64,000 bases of DNA, taken from Babylonia areolata (Eukaryota; Mollusca; Gastropoda; Neogastropoda; Buccinidae). The DNA lies in contig NC_134891.1 of assembly GCF_041734735.1 (NCBI RefSeq), positions 13,558,578 through 13,622,577 of the forward strand. The letters run 5' to 3'. A model generated the notes under the pieces. The model did no database searches. It worked only from the letters and a program-made list of their open reading frames with translations, and was not told the DNA's origin. This document shows positions 1 to 10,166 of the stretch, piece after piece. The first letter of the stretch is position 1; the number at the start of each line of letters is the position of its first letter. Both the position numbers and the translations under genes were made by a program.

Positions 1-415
1 CTAACATTGTAGCATGATTGTCATATGTCAATATTTTTTCCTTTAAAATTTCATAAAAGTTTGGATCATCTTTATTTGGACCGTAGACGTTTACCAACAA
101 AATATCTTTTTCCATAGTTTTTAGGGATATCATTATAAAGTTTCCATTTGTATCTCTTTCTATTTTGTTGATTTCAAATTCAAAATTGTTATTCAACAGT
201 ATTGCCACTCCCCTTGCATTTGATTTATAGGATGCAAAAAAGCATTCATATCCCCATTCTGATTTGATATATGTTTCTGTTTTTGTAGTAAAATGTGTAT
301 CTTGTAAGCAGTAGATATTGTATGATTTATTTCTAAGGAAATGAAACACATCTCTTCTTTTCTTCAGATCTCCTAGTCCCTGACAATTCAGGGACGATAT
401 CGTTATGTTTGTCAT
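1..415 (-). CDS. LINE ORF2 endonuclease domain, L1/Tx1-like, partial
   Basis: The complement reads open from an ATG at 415-413 for 138 codons to the window edge. The protein starts MTNITISSLNCQGLGDLKKR and continues with LQDTH, GVAILL and VNVYGPN. These fit the APE-type endonuclease at the N-terminus of LINE ORF2, which nicks target DNA to start reverse transcription. Relatives usually have LQETH, so the D for E in the catalytic motif is a conservative difference. The style (short beta strands, AT-rich codons) resembles the L1/Tx1 element at 33818-36860, and the two may belong to one family. The reverse transcriptase would lie outside the window to the left. No ORF1 is visible upstream. The open frame suggests a fairly young copy. 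Confidence 0.8.
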   Translation of the reverse strand, partial: MTNITISSLNCQGLGDLKKRRDVFHFLRNKSYNIYCLQDTHFTTKTETYIKSEWGYECFFASYKSNARGVAILLNNNFEFEINKIERDTNGNFIMISLKTMEKDILLVNVYGPNKDDPNFYEILKEKILTYDNHATML

Positions 416-779
416 ATTTAGCTAATTATAGTTGTATGATAATAATCAGCTTAATTACACAGTAAGGATATTTTCATATACAATGCTAATATTTTCTTTA
501 ACTGACTTATAATTTACAAGACTCAACGGTGATGCCTTCATTGTTTTCACAGCCACTATACTAAAGCGATATTGGTACAACATTGGGTAACAAAAGCAGT
601 ATACTATGTAGGTCCACAAATGCACATATTTGTGGCCTGGGAAAATGGACATCAGATAATGTACAATAAATATCACTAAACAATAAAAATGTATACACAT
701 GTAAAGAAAATGACACATACACTGAAAAAAACCGAGAAATAATCTGAACTAATATTTATAATAGTATATATAATACATC
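416..779. other. AT-rich spacer, no gene seen
   Basis: AT-rich sequence between the LINE start and the microsatellite. The one longer reading frame on the complement has no recognisable motif. It could be LINE 5' UTR or host DNA. Confidence 0.5.
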
Positions 780-922
780 ATGATAGTAATAATAAGAAGA
801 ATAATCATCATCATCATCATTATTATTATTATTACTATTATGATTATTATTAATTTTTATTTTTATTATTACAATAATAATAATTATTATTATTATTAGA
901 TGATAACAATCATAATAAGAAG

Positions 923-994
<72 letters not shown>

Positions 995-1233
995 CATTAT
1001 TATTATTATTAGATGATCATGATAGTAATAATAATAAGAATAACAATCATCATCATTATTATTTTTATTTTTTTTAATTCTTCTTCTTCTTCTTGTTATT
1101 ATTATTATTATTATTATTAGATGATCATGATGGTAATAATAAGAAGAATAATAATAATCATCATTACTATTATTATAATTATTATAATTATAATATTATT
1201 ATTATTATTATTATGATGATGATGATTATGATT

Positions 1234-1318
<85 letters not shown>

Positions 1319-1625
1319 CATTAATAATTACTATTTTCAAATTATTATTATTATTATTATTTGATGATAATAATAAAAATAAAAAAAATCATCATCATGA
1401 TCTTTTTTTTTTTCTTTTTTTTTTGTATTAGATAATAATAATTATAATAAGAAGAAGAAGAATCATCATCATCATGATCATTATTATTATTATTATTATT
1501 ATTATTTGATGATAATAATAAAAAATAAAAACAATCATCATCATGATCTTTTTTTTTTTTTTTTTTTTTGTATTAGATGATAATGATAATCATAATAATA
1601 AGAAGAAGAATCATCATCATCAAAA

Positions 1626-1687
<62 letters not shown>

Positions 1688-1690
1688 ATC
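780..1690. repeat. Compound trinucleotide microsatellite (ATT/ATC/AGT)
   Basis: About 900 bp of interrupted ATT, ATC, ATG, AGA and TAG runs. Blocks built on 'gatgatcatgatggtaat' and 'aagaagaagaatcatcatca' recur several times, so the array has also grown by larger duplications and not only by triplet slippage. The long frames here encode only runs of N, S, M or Y and are not genes. Confidence 0.95.
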
Positions 1691-2093
1691 AGAATGATTC
1701 AACTTTCTACACAGTGCTTTACCCTCATGAAGGAGGCGTGACAACTTGACGAAATAAAGATTGAAAATGTTTGTTTCCTTTTGACCCCAAAGAGCTCTGT
1801 TCCAAGCTTTCTGTTTAGAATCAGTTGTCTGCCGCAGTGACCTGCTCACATATCAGCATCAGCGCGGCAGCAGTTTGTCACATGCACTGTTCCGCGCTGA
1901 ACGCTTTCCTCTGGCGACCCCTTACGCGTTTGCGTAACCGTCACATGTTCTTGCCTTGCGACTTTTTGATAGGCGCTCTCACACAAGCCGAAGTAATAAA
2001 AGCATTTGATTCTGGACATTAAAAATCAAAATCTACTTATGTTAGTGGTCAACTTTATATCAGTGTGATCAGTATGATTTATTCTATTTTATC

Positions 2094-2131
<38 letters not shown>

Positions 2132-2159
2132 GGTTTTGTTCCACACATTTTGACCGAAC
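1691..2159. other. Unique spacer with 35-base A run
   Basis: About 400 bp of mixed composition follow the microsatellite, with some CpG around 1860-1945, and then a pure A run at 2096-2130. No gene, target duplication or element end could be tied to the A run. Confidence 0.5.
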
Positions 2160-3412
2160 GCAAATTTTAAACTAAATTCCCAGGCCTAAAAGAGTACATG
2201 TGAAAAGCCTTTCCCTTACCCCAATGACTGCAAATAAGCTGTCCTGTATAGAACAGGGATATGAAATCAGCTTTCTCGAACACATTGCATGTAAAATATC
2301 CTTTCCCAAAAGCCATGGAAGTTAGATAACTCATCCATTACCAAAGGGATGTGAAATAAACTGTCCCGTAAACCGAGGATTCGAAATAAGCCTTTCTCGA
2401 TGCGAGATAACCCTTCCCTTTCAACAGGGATCTGAAATAACCTTCCTCCGATACCGAGGGTGTCAAACAAGTTCTGGCATATATTCCGGTTAAGTCATAT
2501 AACCTTTCTCTTACCATGGGGATGTTATATAACCTGTCCCGTATAACGAGCATAGCAAGTAAGACTTTCCAGAAAAGGTACATGTGAAATAGCCTTTTCC
2601 TTTCCTTGATGATTGCAAATAAAATATCCTGTATGTCACAGGGATATGAAATAAGCTTTCTGGAACATATTGCATGTGAAATGTCCTTTTTAATATGCCA
2701 TGAATGTTAGATAACTCGTCCATTATCACAGGGAAGTGAAAGAAACTGTCCCGTAAACCGAGGAGATGAATTTTCACACGTTCTCGATGTGAGATGACCA
2801 TTCCCTTACAACAGGGATTTGAAAGAACCTTCCCCGATTGTGTGAAACAATCTGGCATATATATTCCGGTTGTGCCATAATCTGTCCCTTACCATGGGGA
2901 TGTTAGATAACCTGTCCCGTACAAAGAGCATAGCTAGTAAGACTTTCCAGAAAGGGTACATATGAAATAGCCTTTTCTCCTTTCCTCGATGATTGAAAAT
3001 AAACTGTCCTGTATATCAAAGGGATATGAAATAAAGTTTCTCGAACATATTGCATGTGAAATATCCTTTTCCATATTCCGTGGAAGTTAGATAACATGTC
3101 CAATACCAAAGGGATGTGAAATAAACTGTCCCGTAAACCGAGAATGTGAAATAAGCTTTTTCTCACGTTCTGGATGTGAGATGACCTTTTCCATGACAAC
3201 AGGGATCTGAAATAACATTCCCCGTATACCGACTGTGTGAAACATGCTATGGTATATATTCTAGTTACGTCATATCCTTTCTTTTACCATGGAGATGTTT
3301 GATAGGAAGTAAGTCTATCCAGAAAGGGTACATGTGAAATAGCCTGTCTCTTACCACGATGATTGCCAATAACATGTCCTGTATACCACAGGTATATGAA
3401 AGCTTTCTCAGC
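2160..3412. repeat. Satellite array 1, period about 380 bp with about 30-bp subunits
   Basis: Degenerate tandem repeats. The marker phrase with 'aaataaactgtcctgtat' or close variants returns near 2228, 2611, 2992 and 3361, giving periods of about 383, 381 and 369 bp. Within each period there are subunits of roughly 30 bp built on 'gggatgtgaaataaactgtc' and 'gatgttagataac'. The array stops where the gypsy integrase fragment begins. The reading frames across it are open only because the repeat has few stops. Confidence 0.85.
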
Positions 3413-6049
3413 CATATTGCTGAAGATTAAGAGAGGCATACTGTACCTACTGTATAGATGGGTAGAGGACCCAGCTGAGGGAAACATTTCACAGATTGTT
3501 GTCCCAGATGAGCTACGTGCTACCATGCTAGATCTAGCTCATGACAAATGTGGCCATCAGGGTCCAGAGCGTGCACTGCAGCTACTCAGGCGGCGGGTAT
3601 TTTAGCCATACATGCACATAGATGTAGAAGAATGGTGTAGCCGTTGCCAATGGTGCCAGCTTGCCAAGAACCCAAACATCAAAGCCGTACTTTCAGTGGA
3701 TTTTACTGTTTTGGAACCTGCCACTGATGGGCAAGAGAATGTGTTGGTGATAACAGATGTTTTCACCAAGTACACGGTCACTGTCCCTACAAAGGATCAG
3801 ACTGCCAGCACAGTTGCTCAAGCACTGATCCAAAACTGGTTCATGCATTATGGAGTCCCACAGCGAATCCATTCTGACAAGGGTCATTGTTTTGAGGGTG
3901 AGATCATTGTGCAGTCGTGCAATCACTATGGCATTGCCAAGTCGTGGACAAGTTCTTACAATCCAACAGGGAATGGGCAGTGTGAGCGGTTCAACAGAAC
4001 AATGCACAACTTGCTGAAGACTGTCCATTGAGCAAAAGCGTCGGTGGCCTGAGTTCCTGATGGAACTGACGCACATGTACAACTGCACCCCCCATACCTC
4101 TACAGGTTTCTCACCATTCTATCATGTATGGGTGGGAGCCTCGACTACCCATCAACCTCTTCCTAGGAGAGGAAGAGAAAGAGTGGAGAGCTGTGATGCC
4201 GACTCAATGGCTAGGGGACCTCTTGAAAAGACTCCGATTGGCTCATGAAAAAGCGGGGAAACGTCTCCTCCAAGCTGCTTCGAAAAGAAAGGAGGCCCAT
4301 GACAGAAGCAGAATGTGCCCTGATTTGAAGCCAGGAGATCTTGTGGTTACCCGGCAGCACTATAGGACCCATCACAAAATCAAAGACTTCTGGGGTGAAT
4401 GGGTTTTCAAGGTCACTAGTGTTCCCGGCAACAATGGAGGGCCATTTGTCATTCAGCCCTGAGATGGAATCGGAGAGGAAATCAGGGTCACTCGTTCAGA
4501 GTTGAAACGCTATTTCCCTCCATTGCATCTGAAACCCATGGGAACACAGGATCACGTGACCACAGAACAGTCTGTACCAGAAGCTGACACATATCTGGAA
4601 TGGCACATCATTTTGCCACCTTCTGGTGTCTCAGATGATACACTGGTGCAAGCTCCAGCAGCTGCCTCTGTATAGCTATCTCCCTTGAGGCTGCGGCGTT
4701 CCGCTCGGGCAAATAAAGGCATTCCCACAAGATGGCAAATCAGATACTGAAAGAGAAGCATCTTGAGTGGAATCACTGCTGATTGATTGGTTGGTTGGTT
4801 TGTTGTTTTATTGTTATTGGTTGGTTTGTTGTCTTGTTTTTTTATTGACACGGTTTGCTCTTTACTTTTTTATTTTTTTTATTTTTTATTTTATATCAGA
4901 GGTGTCAGTCAGTTGCTGTGTTACAATACTATGCTGGGTCCATGCAAGTTGTCAGGAAGGTGAGACTTGCTGCAGTCAGGATGGGCATAAGGTTTCTTGT
5001 TTTGTTCTGCCCATGGTTATGTTGGCATTGGTTGTGTTGCGGTATCCAATTGTATTTGCCTTAATGACTAATTGATTTTTCTTTGTATTTCTTCGGTGTT
5101 ACCATAATGTTGTGTGTCACAACTCATGACAATCTCGTGGGGAGTGTTTTGTACATGCCCTTCCCCACTCGCTCTCCCCAGCTTGTCTTTTTTGTATATG
5201 TGACTCCCGGTTGTACGTTTTTCACGTGCAATCGTGGAGTCATGTTGCGTTCCTGTCACTGCTGAACAGAGGTTCAAGCCTTTCTGTTCTGTCAGTGACA
5301 CTTCTCTAGGCTTTGCGCCCGCGGCCTTCTTGGAGGAAGGTCGTGCTTGTTTGGGTTTGGGGCTTTTTGCCCAGTTGGTACCCTCAGTGAGGATGGCTTT
5401 TCCTCCGGGTGACCCTTTATCGATGTTCTGTGTGCTCCAGCTCAGAGGGAGTGCCCTGCTGGACGTGTCTCGTCTTTGTTTTGTTTTGTTATTTCCAGCG
5501 TCAGGGTAGTGGTACCCGGTTGGCAGTTTTCAGCATCCCACTTCGTGCACCATCTCTTCTTCAGCCTGAGTTGGCCAGGCGGTGTTGCTGCTCCTACTGC
5601 TGCTGACTGCTGTCTTCAGTCCTGCTGCCCTCTTCTCATCACTGTCATCGTTTGTTCACTAGTTTCGTCGTCTTCTGTTTTCATCTGTCTTCAGTTTTCG
5701 CCGTTCAAGTCATCGTCTTTTCTTGTGTTGTGCAGTGCTTCAGTTTATCTATTCGTCAAACGTCCTTACGTCCTTAATTCATTAGCATTCTCCGGACTGA
5801 CTGCCGCTGGACGGCCGTGTCTTAAAGCTCTGTGTTTTGTGGGGTTTTTGTGTGTGTTATTTATCCATTGTCGTCATTTAAGTTTATCATTTCTTGCTAA
5901 GATTGTAGTTTTATTAGTCAAGTTCTGTGTGTGATGGAATAAATGTATGTGAACCCCGAATTATTTTAGTCTGTGTTTGTGTCGTCTGGGTGTTAGTTAG
6001 TGCTGGGCTGGGTGGGGGTTTCTAGTCCGCTCTCATATAGAGCGCGACA
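3412..6049 (+). mobile_element. Ty3/gypsy LTR retrotransposon fossil, 3' part (integrase and 3' LTR)
   Basis: Only the 3' part of the element remains. From 3412 to about 4460 lies an integrase: an HHCC zinc-binding region (about 3540-3660), the DDE core with VITDVFTKY, HSDKGH and GQCERFNRT (about 3740-4010), and a C-terminal part. Integrase is the last domain before the 3' LTR, so this element has the conventional gypsy order, unlike the two Gmr1-like elements further right. The tail of pol runs to about 4750, an untranslated stretch follows, and then the LTR (5115-6049). Gag, protease, reverse transcriptase and the 5' LTR are absent. It is a broken fossil with several breaks. The left edge abuts satellite DNA. 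Confidence 0.85.
5115..6049 (+). repeat. Probable 3' LTR of the 3.4-6.0 kb gypsy fossil
   Basis: A 935-bp segment starts TGTCAC and ends GCGACA, close to the TG...CA inverted ends of LTRs. It contains a poly(A) signal (AATAAA near 5938) about 100 bp before its end. The last 110 bp (with 'gggtgttagttagt') resemble the end of the LTR of the 21.7-30.0 kb element, which supports the right boundary. There is no second LTR here to confirm the left boundary. Confidence 0.6.
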
Positions 6050-8075
6050 TTGTGTTATTATATTCATGCCTGATTGTTTACTGATCCCTGCAAGTTGTAC
6101 TGAGCGGGGACAATTTTTTTTCAAGGACACTTCTTTGTTTTGTTTCACTTATGGTTGCATTTGCCTGGTTTGTCTTATGCAAAGGATAGTGTTTGAGTAT
6201 GTTGTGACCACATATGGCTTAAAAGCCTGGGTCATAATGTTCACTGAAACGCACCAAACACTATTGTCTTGCAATGTCTGGTCAGGAAGACCAAGGAGTC
6301 ACATGGGGTACTCTGAGGGGGTCAGGAAGACCAAGGAGTCACATGTGGTACTCTGAGGGGGTCAGGAAGACCAATGAGTCACATGTGGTGCTCTGAGGGG
6401 GCCAGGAAGACCCAGGAGTGCATAATGTACTTTCTGCTTCATGGTTCATTTTGTGAGTTGATCCTTAGTTCTGGATAAAACCCATCCTAAGGCATCATAG
6501 CAATTAAGTGGCTGCCTAATGACCGAATGGACCTTGAGCAGTGATGATGGGAATGGGTTTTTTTCATTTTGTTTAGATGATTGCGCTGTTGTTTTGTATT
6601 TTCTGGTGCACTGAGTATGCCCTGCGTGCACAGACCATAAGTTGGCAGGTCTGTTTGTTGTGTCTGTCGTTTGTGGGGACCACAGAATCATTAGTGGGTA
6701 AGAATGTGAGAGGACAATAAATCGGCCTTTCAAACGCAGCAGGAATGTTTGTCACCGACTGCTGAACTGAGTGGAAGGGCTAGGTTATCTCCCTTCAACC
6801 ACTTGGCTCATACCTCAGAGCTATCGGGGACCCAAGTTGAATAATGTCTGGGAATGTCTAGAACTAACTAATGAGGGGTTGTAAGGGTCCTTTGTTAATT
6901 TTCCCACCATTAGAAGTGTAGGTATATCTTTCTTTATACTTGTATACCAACCTAACGTGGCCTAGTTGGTAAGAATTTTTGTTTAATGTTTTTGCTCATG
7001 GAAGAACTATTTATAAAAGATTGTTAAATGTTCATTTTATTATGAACGGTTTCTAGTCAGTGATATAGCAAGTTCATTTCAAGAGAAGACTCTTTCCTTT
7101 ACATGTAATTAATATTTTGCTGTTGACCACTCCTTGCAACTCAAGAAGATCTGATAGTTTATAGGCTGGTGTGTGTCTGTTAAGATTTTCGGTATGGCAT
7201 TACACACCGGGCCTAGGGTTCATGTGTCAAGGTTATTTTGTGACCTTCCGGTATAAACACAGTTCAGAAACATGAAGCGGACATTTCGAACCAGAAAAAT
7301 ATAAGTATTCTTTTGTTGTAAAAATGCTGAGAGATGCTGAACGTTCAATTTCTTTTTTGTGTACTGTTTAAACTGTATTATTTGCTGTAGTTTACCCAGG
7401 AATGATACTTTTTGCTAAGTGAATGTCAGCATAAAGACGGTGTCGCCGACGAAGAATCCGAGTGTGTGTGTGTGTGACAGAGAGAACGTTGTGCTAAGCT
7501 GAGATCGAAGAAATGTTCCTTTGCATAGCAGGTTTCCAATAGCTTGGTTGTTCCCTAATGTCCAGTTATGTTGAGATCTGGACTAGTGATTTTAGGTGCT
7601 GATGATTGTCAACTTGTTTTCAGTGACTTAGGTTCACTGGCAGAATGTGTGTGTGAGGCTGACAGGCAGCGGGCACGAGTACCTGTGGGAGCATCTTAGT
7701 CCTGAGGTGTGTGTTAGTATTTTTGTGTGTGTTTGTTTATTGCTGTTATTTTAAGGACTTATTATGGGGTTGTGTTAACAAAGCCCCATACATTGAATAT
7801 TATTTTTGTTATTTGGGAAAACATATACTGATATCCACCAACCTTTTGCTAATCAAGAACCATCTTGATTATGGTTTTAATTTTATGTGTTGATATGATT
7901 ATCTGTGGAAGAACTTCACAGAATTCCATGATTTTATCTGTGGAAAAATTCTACTGATTGCTCGCTCATTTGCTGCGAGTTTCCTTCAAACTTAAAGTAA
8001 TTCCTTTTTGATGTTTTCTGCAATACAGTATGTTTTGTTGAAAAATCTGTAATTTTGTGTTATCATTATTAACTT
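6050..8075. other. Spacer without recognisable genes
   Basis: Apart from the 40-bp tandem repeat at 6281-6420 (separate entry), this AT-rich stretch has no coding motif, element end or RNA gene that I recognise. A short GT run lies near 7463-7475. It sits between two arrays of the same satellite, so it may belong to an insertion into that array. Confidence 0.4.
6281..6420. repeat. 40-bp tandem repeat, 3.5 copies
   Basis: The unit starts 'gtcaggaagaccaaggagtc' and repeats at 6281, 6321, 6361 and 6401 with an exact 40-bp period and a handful of substitutions. The last copy is partial. Confidence 0.95.
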
Positions 8076-8305
8076 GCCATGGTCATGTAGACATGGCAGA
8101 TATTGTTTCACTTCATTAATATTATTTCACCATGATCATGTGGACATGGTTGATGCTGTTTCTTGATTTTTTTATATTTTTTACCATGATCATGTGGACA
8201 TGGTAAAATTTGTTTAATTGCCTTTAATTTGCCATGATCATGTGGACATGGTAGATGTTGTTCTTGTTTTTTTCTAATGTGTTGCCATGATCATGTGGAC
8301 ATGGT
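8076..8305. repeat. Five spaced 22-bp imperfect palindromes (minisatellite)
   Basis: Near-identical 22-mers around 'ccatgatcatgtggacatgg' lie at 8076, 8129, 8183, 8231 and 8284, spaced 53, 54, 48 and 53 bp. Each has inverted ends (accatg...catggt) and could form a short hairpin. The spacers are T-rich and differ from one another apart from short shared words such as 'gatgttgtt'. It has the outward look of a CRISPR array, but the setting is animal DNA and there are no cas genes. Confidence 0.9.
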
Positions 8306-8524
8306 ACACCCTTTTGTTTCATTGCTATTAATTTTTTAGTTTTGTTTCTTTTCTTTCAGGTTTTTTTGTTTTTGGGTGTTTTTTTTAGAGTTTTTTTGTG
8401 TTTTCCTTTTCTGCATTTTGGTATGAAACTGAATAAAAAATTGAATGGAGAACTGGACGTGAGTGTGGTACGAGTCTACATAGGTGCATGATGCGACAAC
8501 CCCTTCACCACCTCGTCCCCCCAA
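8306..8524. other. T-rich spacer
   Basis: T-rich run at 8335-8410, then mixed sequence containing 'ttgaatggagaact', a word that also occurs in the inverted repeat at 8884-8998. No gene. Confidence 0.5.
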
Positions 8525-8893
8525 CAATAATCTTTCCCCTTGCCATGGGGATGTTAGATATCCTGCCCGTATTGCGAGGATAGGAAGTAAGACTTTCCAG
8601 AAATGGTACATGTGAAATAGCATTTCCATTACCTCGATGATTTCAAATAAACTGTCCTGTATACCACAGGGATATGAAATAAGCTTTCTCGAACACATTG
8701 CATGTGAAATATCTTTTCCCATATGCCATGGATGTTAGATAACTCATCCATTACCACAGGGATGTGAAATAAACTGTCCCATAAACGGAGGATGTGAAAC
8801 AAGCTTTCCTTTTGGTCGAATGGTCCATTACCACAGGGATGTGAAATAAACTGTCCCGTAAACGGAGGATGTGAAATAAGCTTTCCTTTTGGT
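8525..8893. repeat. Satellite array 2, same family as 2160-3412
   Basis: One full and one partial period of the satellite seen at 2160-3412, in the same orientation: 'ccatggggatgttagata', 'ggtacatgtgaaatagc', 'gggatatgaaataagctttc' and 'gatgtgaaataaactgtccc' occur in the same order. A short unit around 'aagctttccttttggtc' is duplicated at 8802-8893. Confidence 0.85.
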
Positions 8894-8998
8894 CAAATGA
8901 AGACTGGCGGTTGAATGGAGAACTGATTTTGTGTGTGGAGGCAATATTATTTTAACACTTGCTGGGTCAGCTTTGGGGTTTTGTTTCCGGGATCCACC
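8884..8998 (+). repeat. Left copy of an inverted repeat
   Basis: About 115 bp from 'ccttttggtcaaatgaagac' to 'ggatccaccacttgg' matches the reverse complement of 13870-13990, with roughly 80-90 percent identity by eye and one gap. The pair encloses a 4.9-kb segment. The copies may be ends of one composite element or two independent insertions in opposite orientation. Confidence 0.75.
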
Positions 8999-9003
8999 AC
9001 TTG

Positions 9004-9320
9004 GTCTTGATAATGCACAAATGTGACAAAACAACGCAATATGAAGATTTTGACGCAGTGGTCAGTATGGTCAGGAGTAATGGCCAACAGTATATTGAAA
9101 TCCTGCTAAAACGTTCCGATATTGCATACAAAGTGACTCAAACTGAACTCTGATAGTGGTCAGTAGTGGTCTTGTAGTGGTCAAACACCTTCAAAGACAT
9201 GATGCACAAATGCGACAACATAATGCAGTCTGAGCACTCTTGAACTGTGGTCAACAATGGTCAGCAGTGGGAGAACTTAGACCTAGAGGAATATAGACCT
9301 GGGAGAATTTAGACTTAAAC
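9004..9320 (+). repeat. Foldback-like repeat family R1, copy a (partial)
   Basis: It contains the family's three modules: the unit 'aatgcacaaatgtgacaaaa' (9010 and again 9201), TGGTCAGTAGTGGTC-type repeats (9050-9265), and one arm of gggaatatagacct-type subunits (9270-9318). The opposite arm seen in copies b and c is missing here. Confidence 0.6.
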
Positions 9321-9485
9321 ATACATGCTCCCCTGCACTGCATGCCAACTAGGTCACTGTCAACCTCTCTGATGTCTAAAAGTGAGCATGATATGAGCAG
9401 GCGTGGCATGTGAAGGACATACGTGTGTGTCTGTGTGTGGGTGGGGGTGGTGGTGAGTGTGTGTTTGTCTGTGTGTGTGAACTTA
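9321..9485. other. Spacer with GT-rich tract
   Basis: Short unique sequence followed by a GT/GGTG tract at 9421-9480. No gene. Confidence 0.5.
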
Positions 9486-10166
9486 GACTCTTAAGGTCAA
9501 AAACAGGATTGCCTAAGTCAGCGCTGCCTTTGGGAGACTTCGTGAGAACGTCTGGGAGTGGAGATGACTCAGCTCTACCACCAAGCTGAACGTCTACTAT
9601 GCAGTGGCCCTCGCCACCCTCCTTTATGCCAGTGAGACCTGGACTGTCTACAGCAGACATGCCAAACAGCTCAACTGCTTCCACCAGAGCTGTATCTGTA
9701 GACTCCTCCACATCAGGTGGCAGGACAAAGTCCCCGACACGGAATTCCTGGAACGAGCTGGCCTCTGCAGCGTCTATACCATCCTGCAGAAAGCCCAAGC
9801 CAGCCAGGTGGGCTGGGCATGTGGTCAGAATGCCAGACGGCCGACTGTCTAAGCAGCTGCTGTACGGAAAACTGTGTCAGGGCAAGCACTCAGTTGGAGG
9901 GCAGAAAAACGCTGCAGCGTCTCAAAGCGTCCCTCAAAGTCCTGGCGTCGTCATAAACACATGGGAGACACTTGCTCTGGACCGACCAGCTTGGCGCAGC
10001 AAGATCACCACAGGAACCCGTGCATCACCGAAGCGCAACGAAAATGTGCTGTGCGCCAGGCCCGAGCAGCATCCACTGCCACAACAGCACCCAATCACTT
10101 GTGTCCCACATGTGGGAGAGACTTCAGGGCCAGGGCCCGGATTGGCCTCACCAGTCAGGTGTTGGG
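9486..10166 (+). mobile_element. LINE 3' fragment, family X copy 1 (C-terminal region)
   Basis: Decayed C-terminal part of a non-LTR retrotransposon polyprotein. Signatures in order: KASAAFGRL-like start (about 9510), LLYASETWTVYSRHAKQLNC (9620-9680), IRWQDKVPDTEFLERA (9714-9760), a WRS box near 9990, and a terminal C2H2-type finger CPTCGRDFRA (about 10107-10140). The order and spacing match the copies at 42215-43478 and 56911-59314. Several frameshifts break the reading. The RT catalytic domain is not present, so this is a 5'-truncated dead copy. The clade is unresolved by eye (the style is that of mollusc and fish 'craniofacial development protein 2-like' LINEs). It ends where gypsy gag sequence begins. 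Confidence 0.8.

Noticed and set aside
1093-1849. Proteins made of N, S, M or Y runs
   Set aside because: They are translations of the trinucleotide microsatellite in various frames.
2267-3526. Family of ~80-115 residue proteins on the complement
   Set aside because: The frames repeat with the satellite period and overlap each other; they are open only because the satellite monomer has few stops.
4767-5934. Hydrophobic membrane-like proteins in T-rich DNA
   Set aside because: Long runs of F, L and V come from T-rich untranslated and LTR sequence; no start context or family motif.
8076-8305. CRISPR array
   Set aside because: Repeat and spacer lengths fit loosely, but the DNA is animal, the spacers share words with each other, no cas genes exist, and the repeat is only 22 bp with substitutions.
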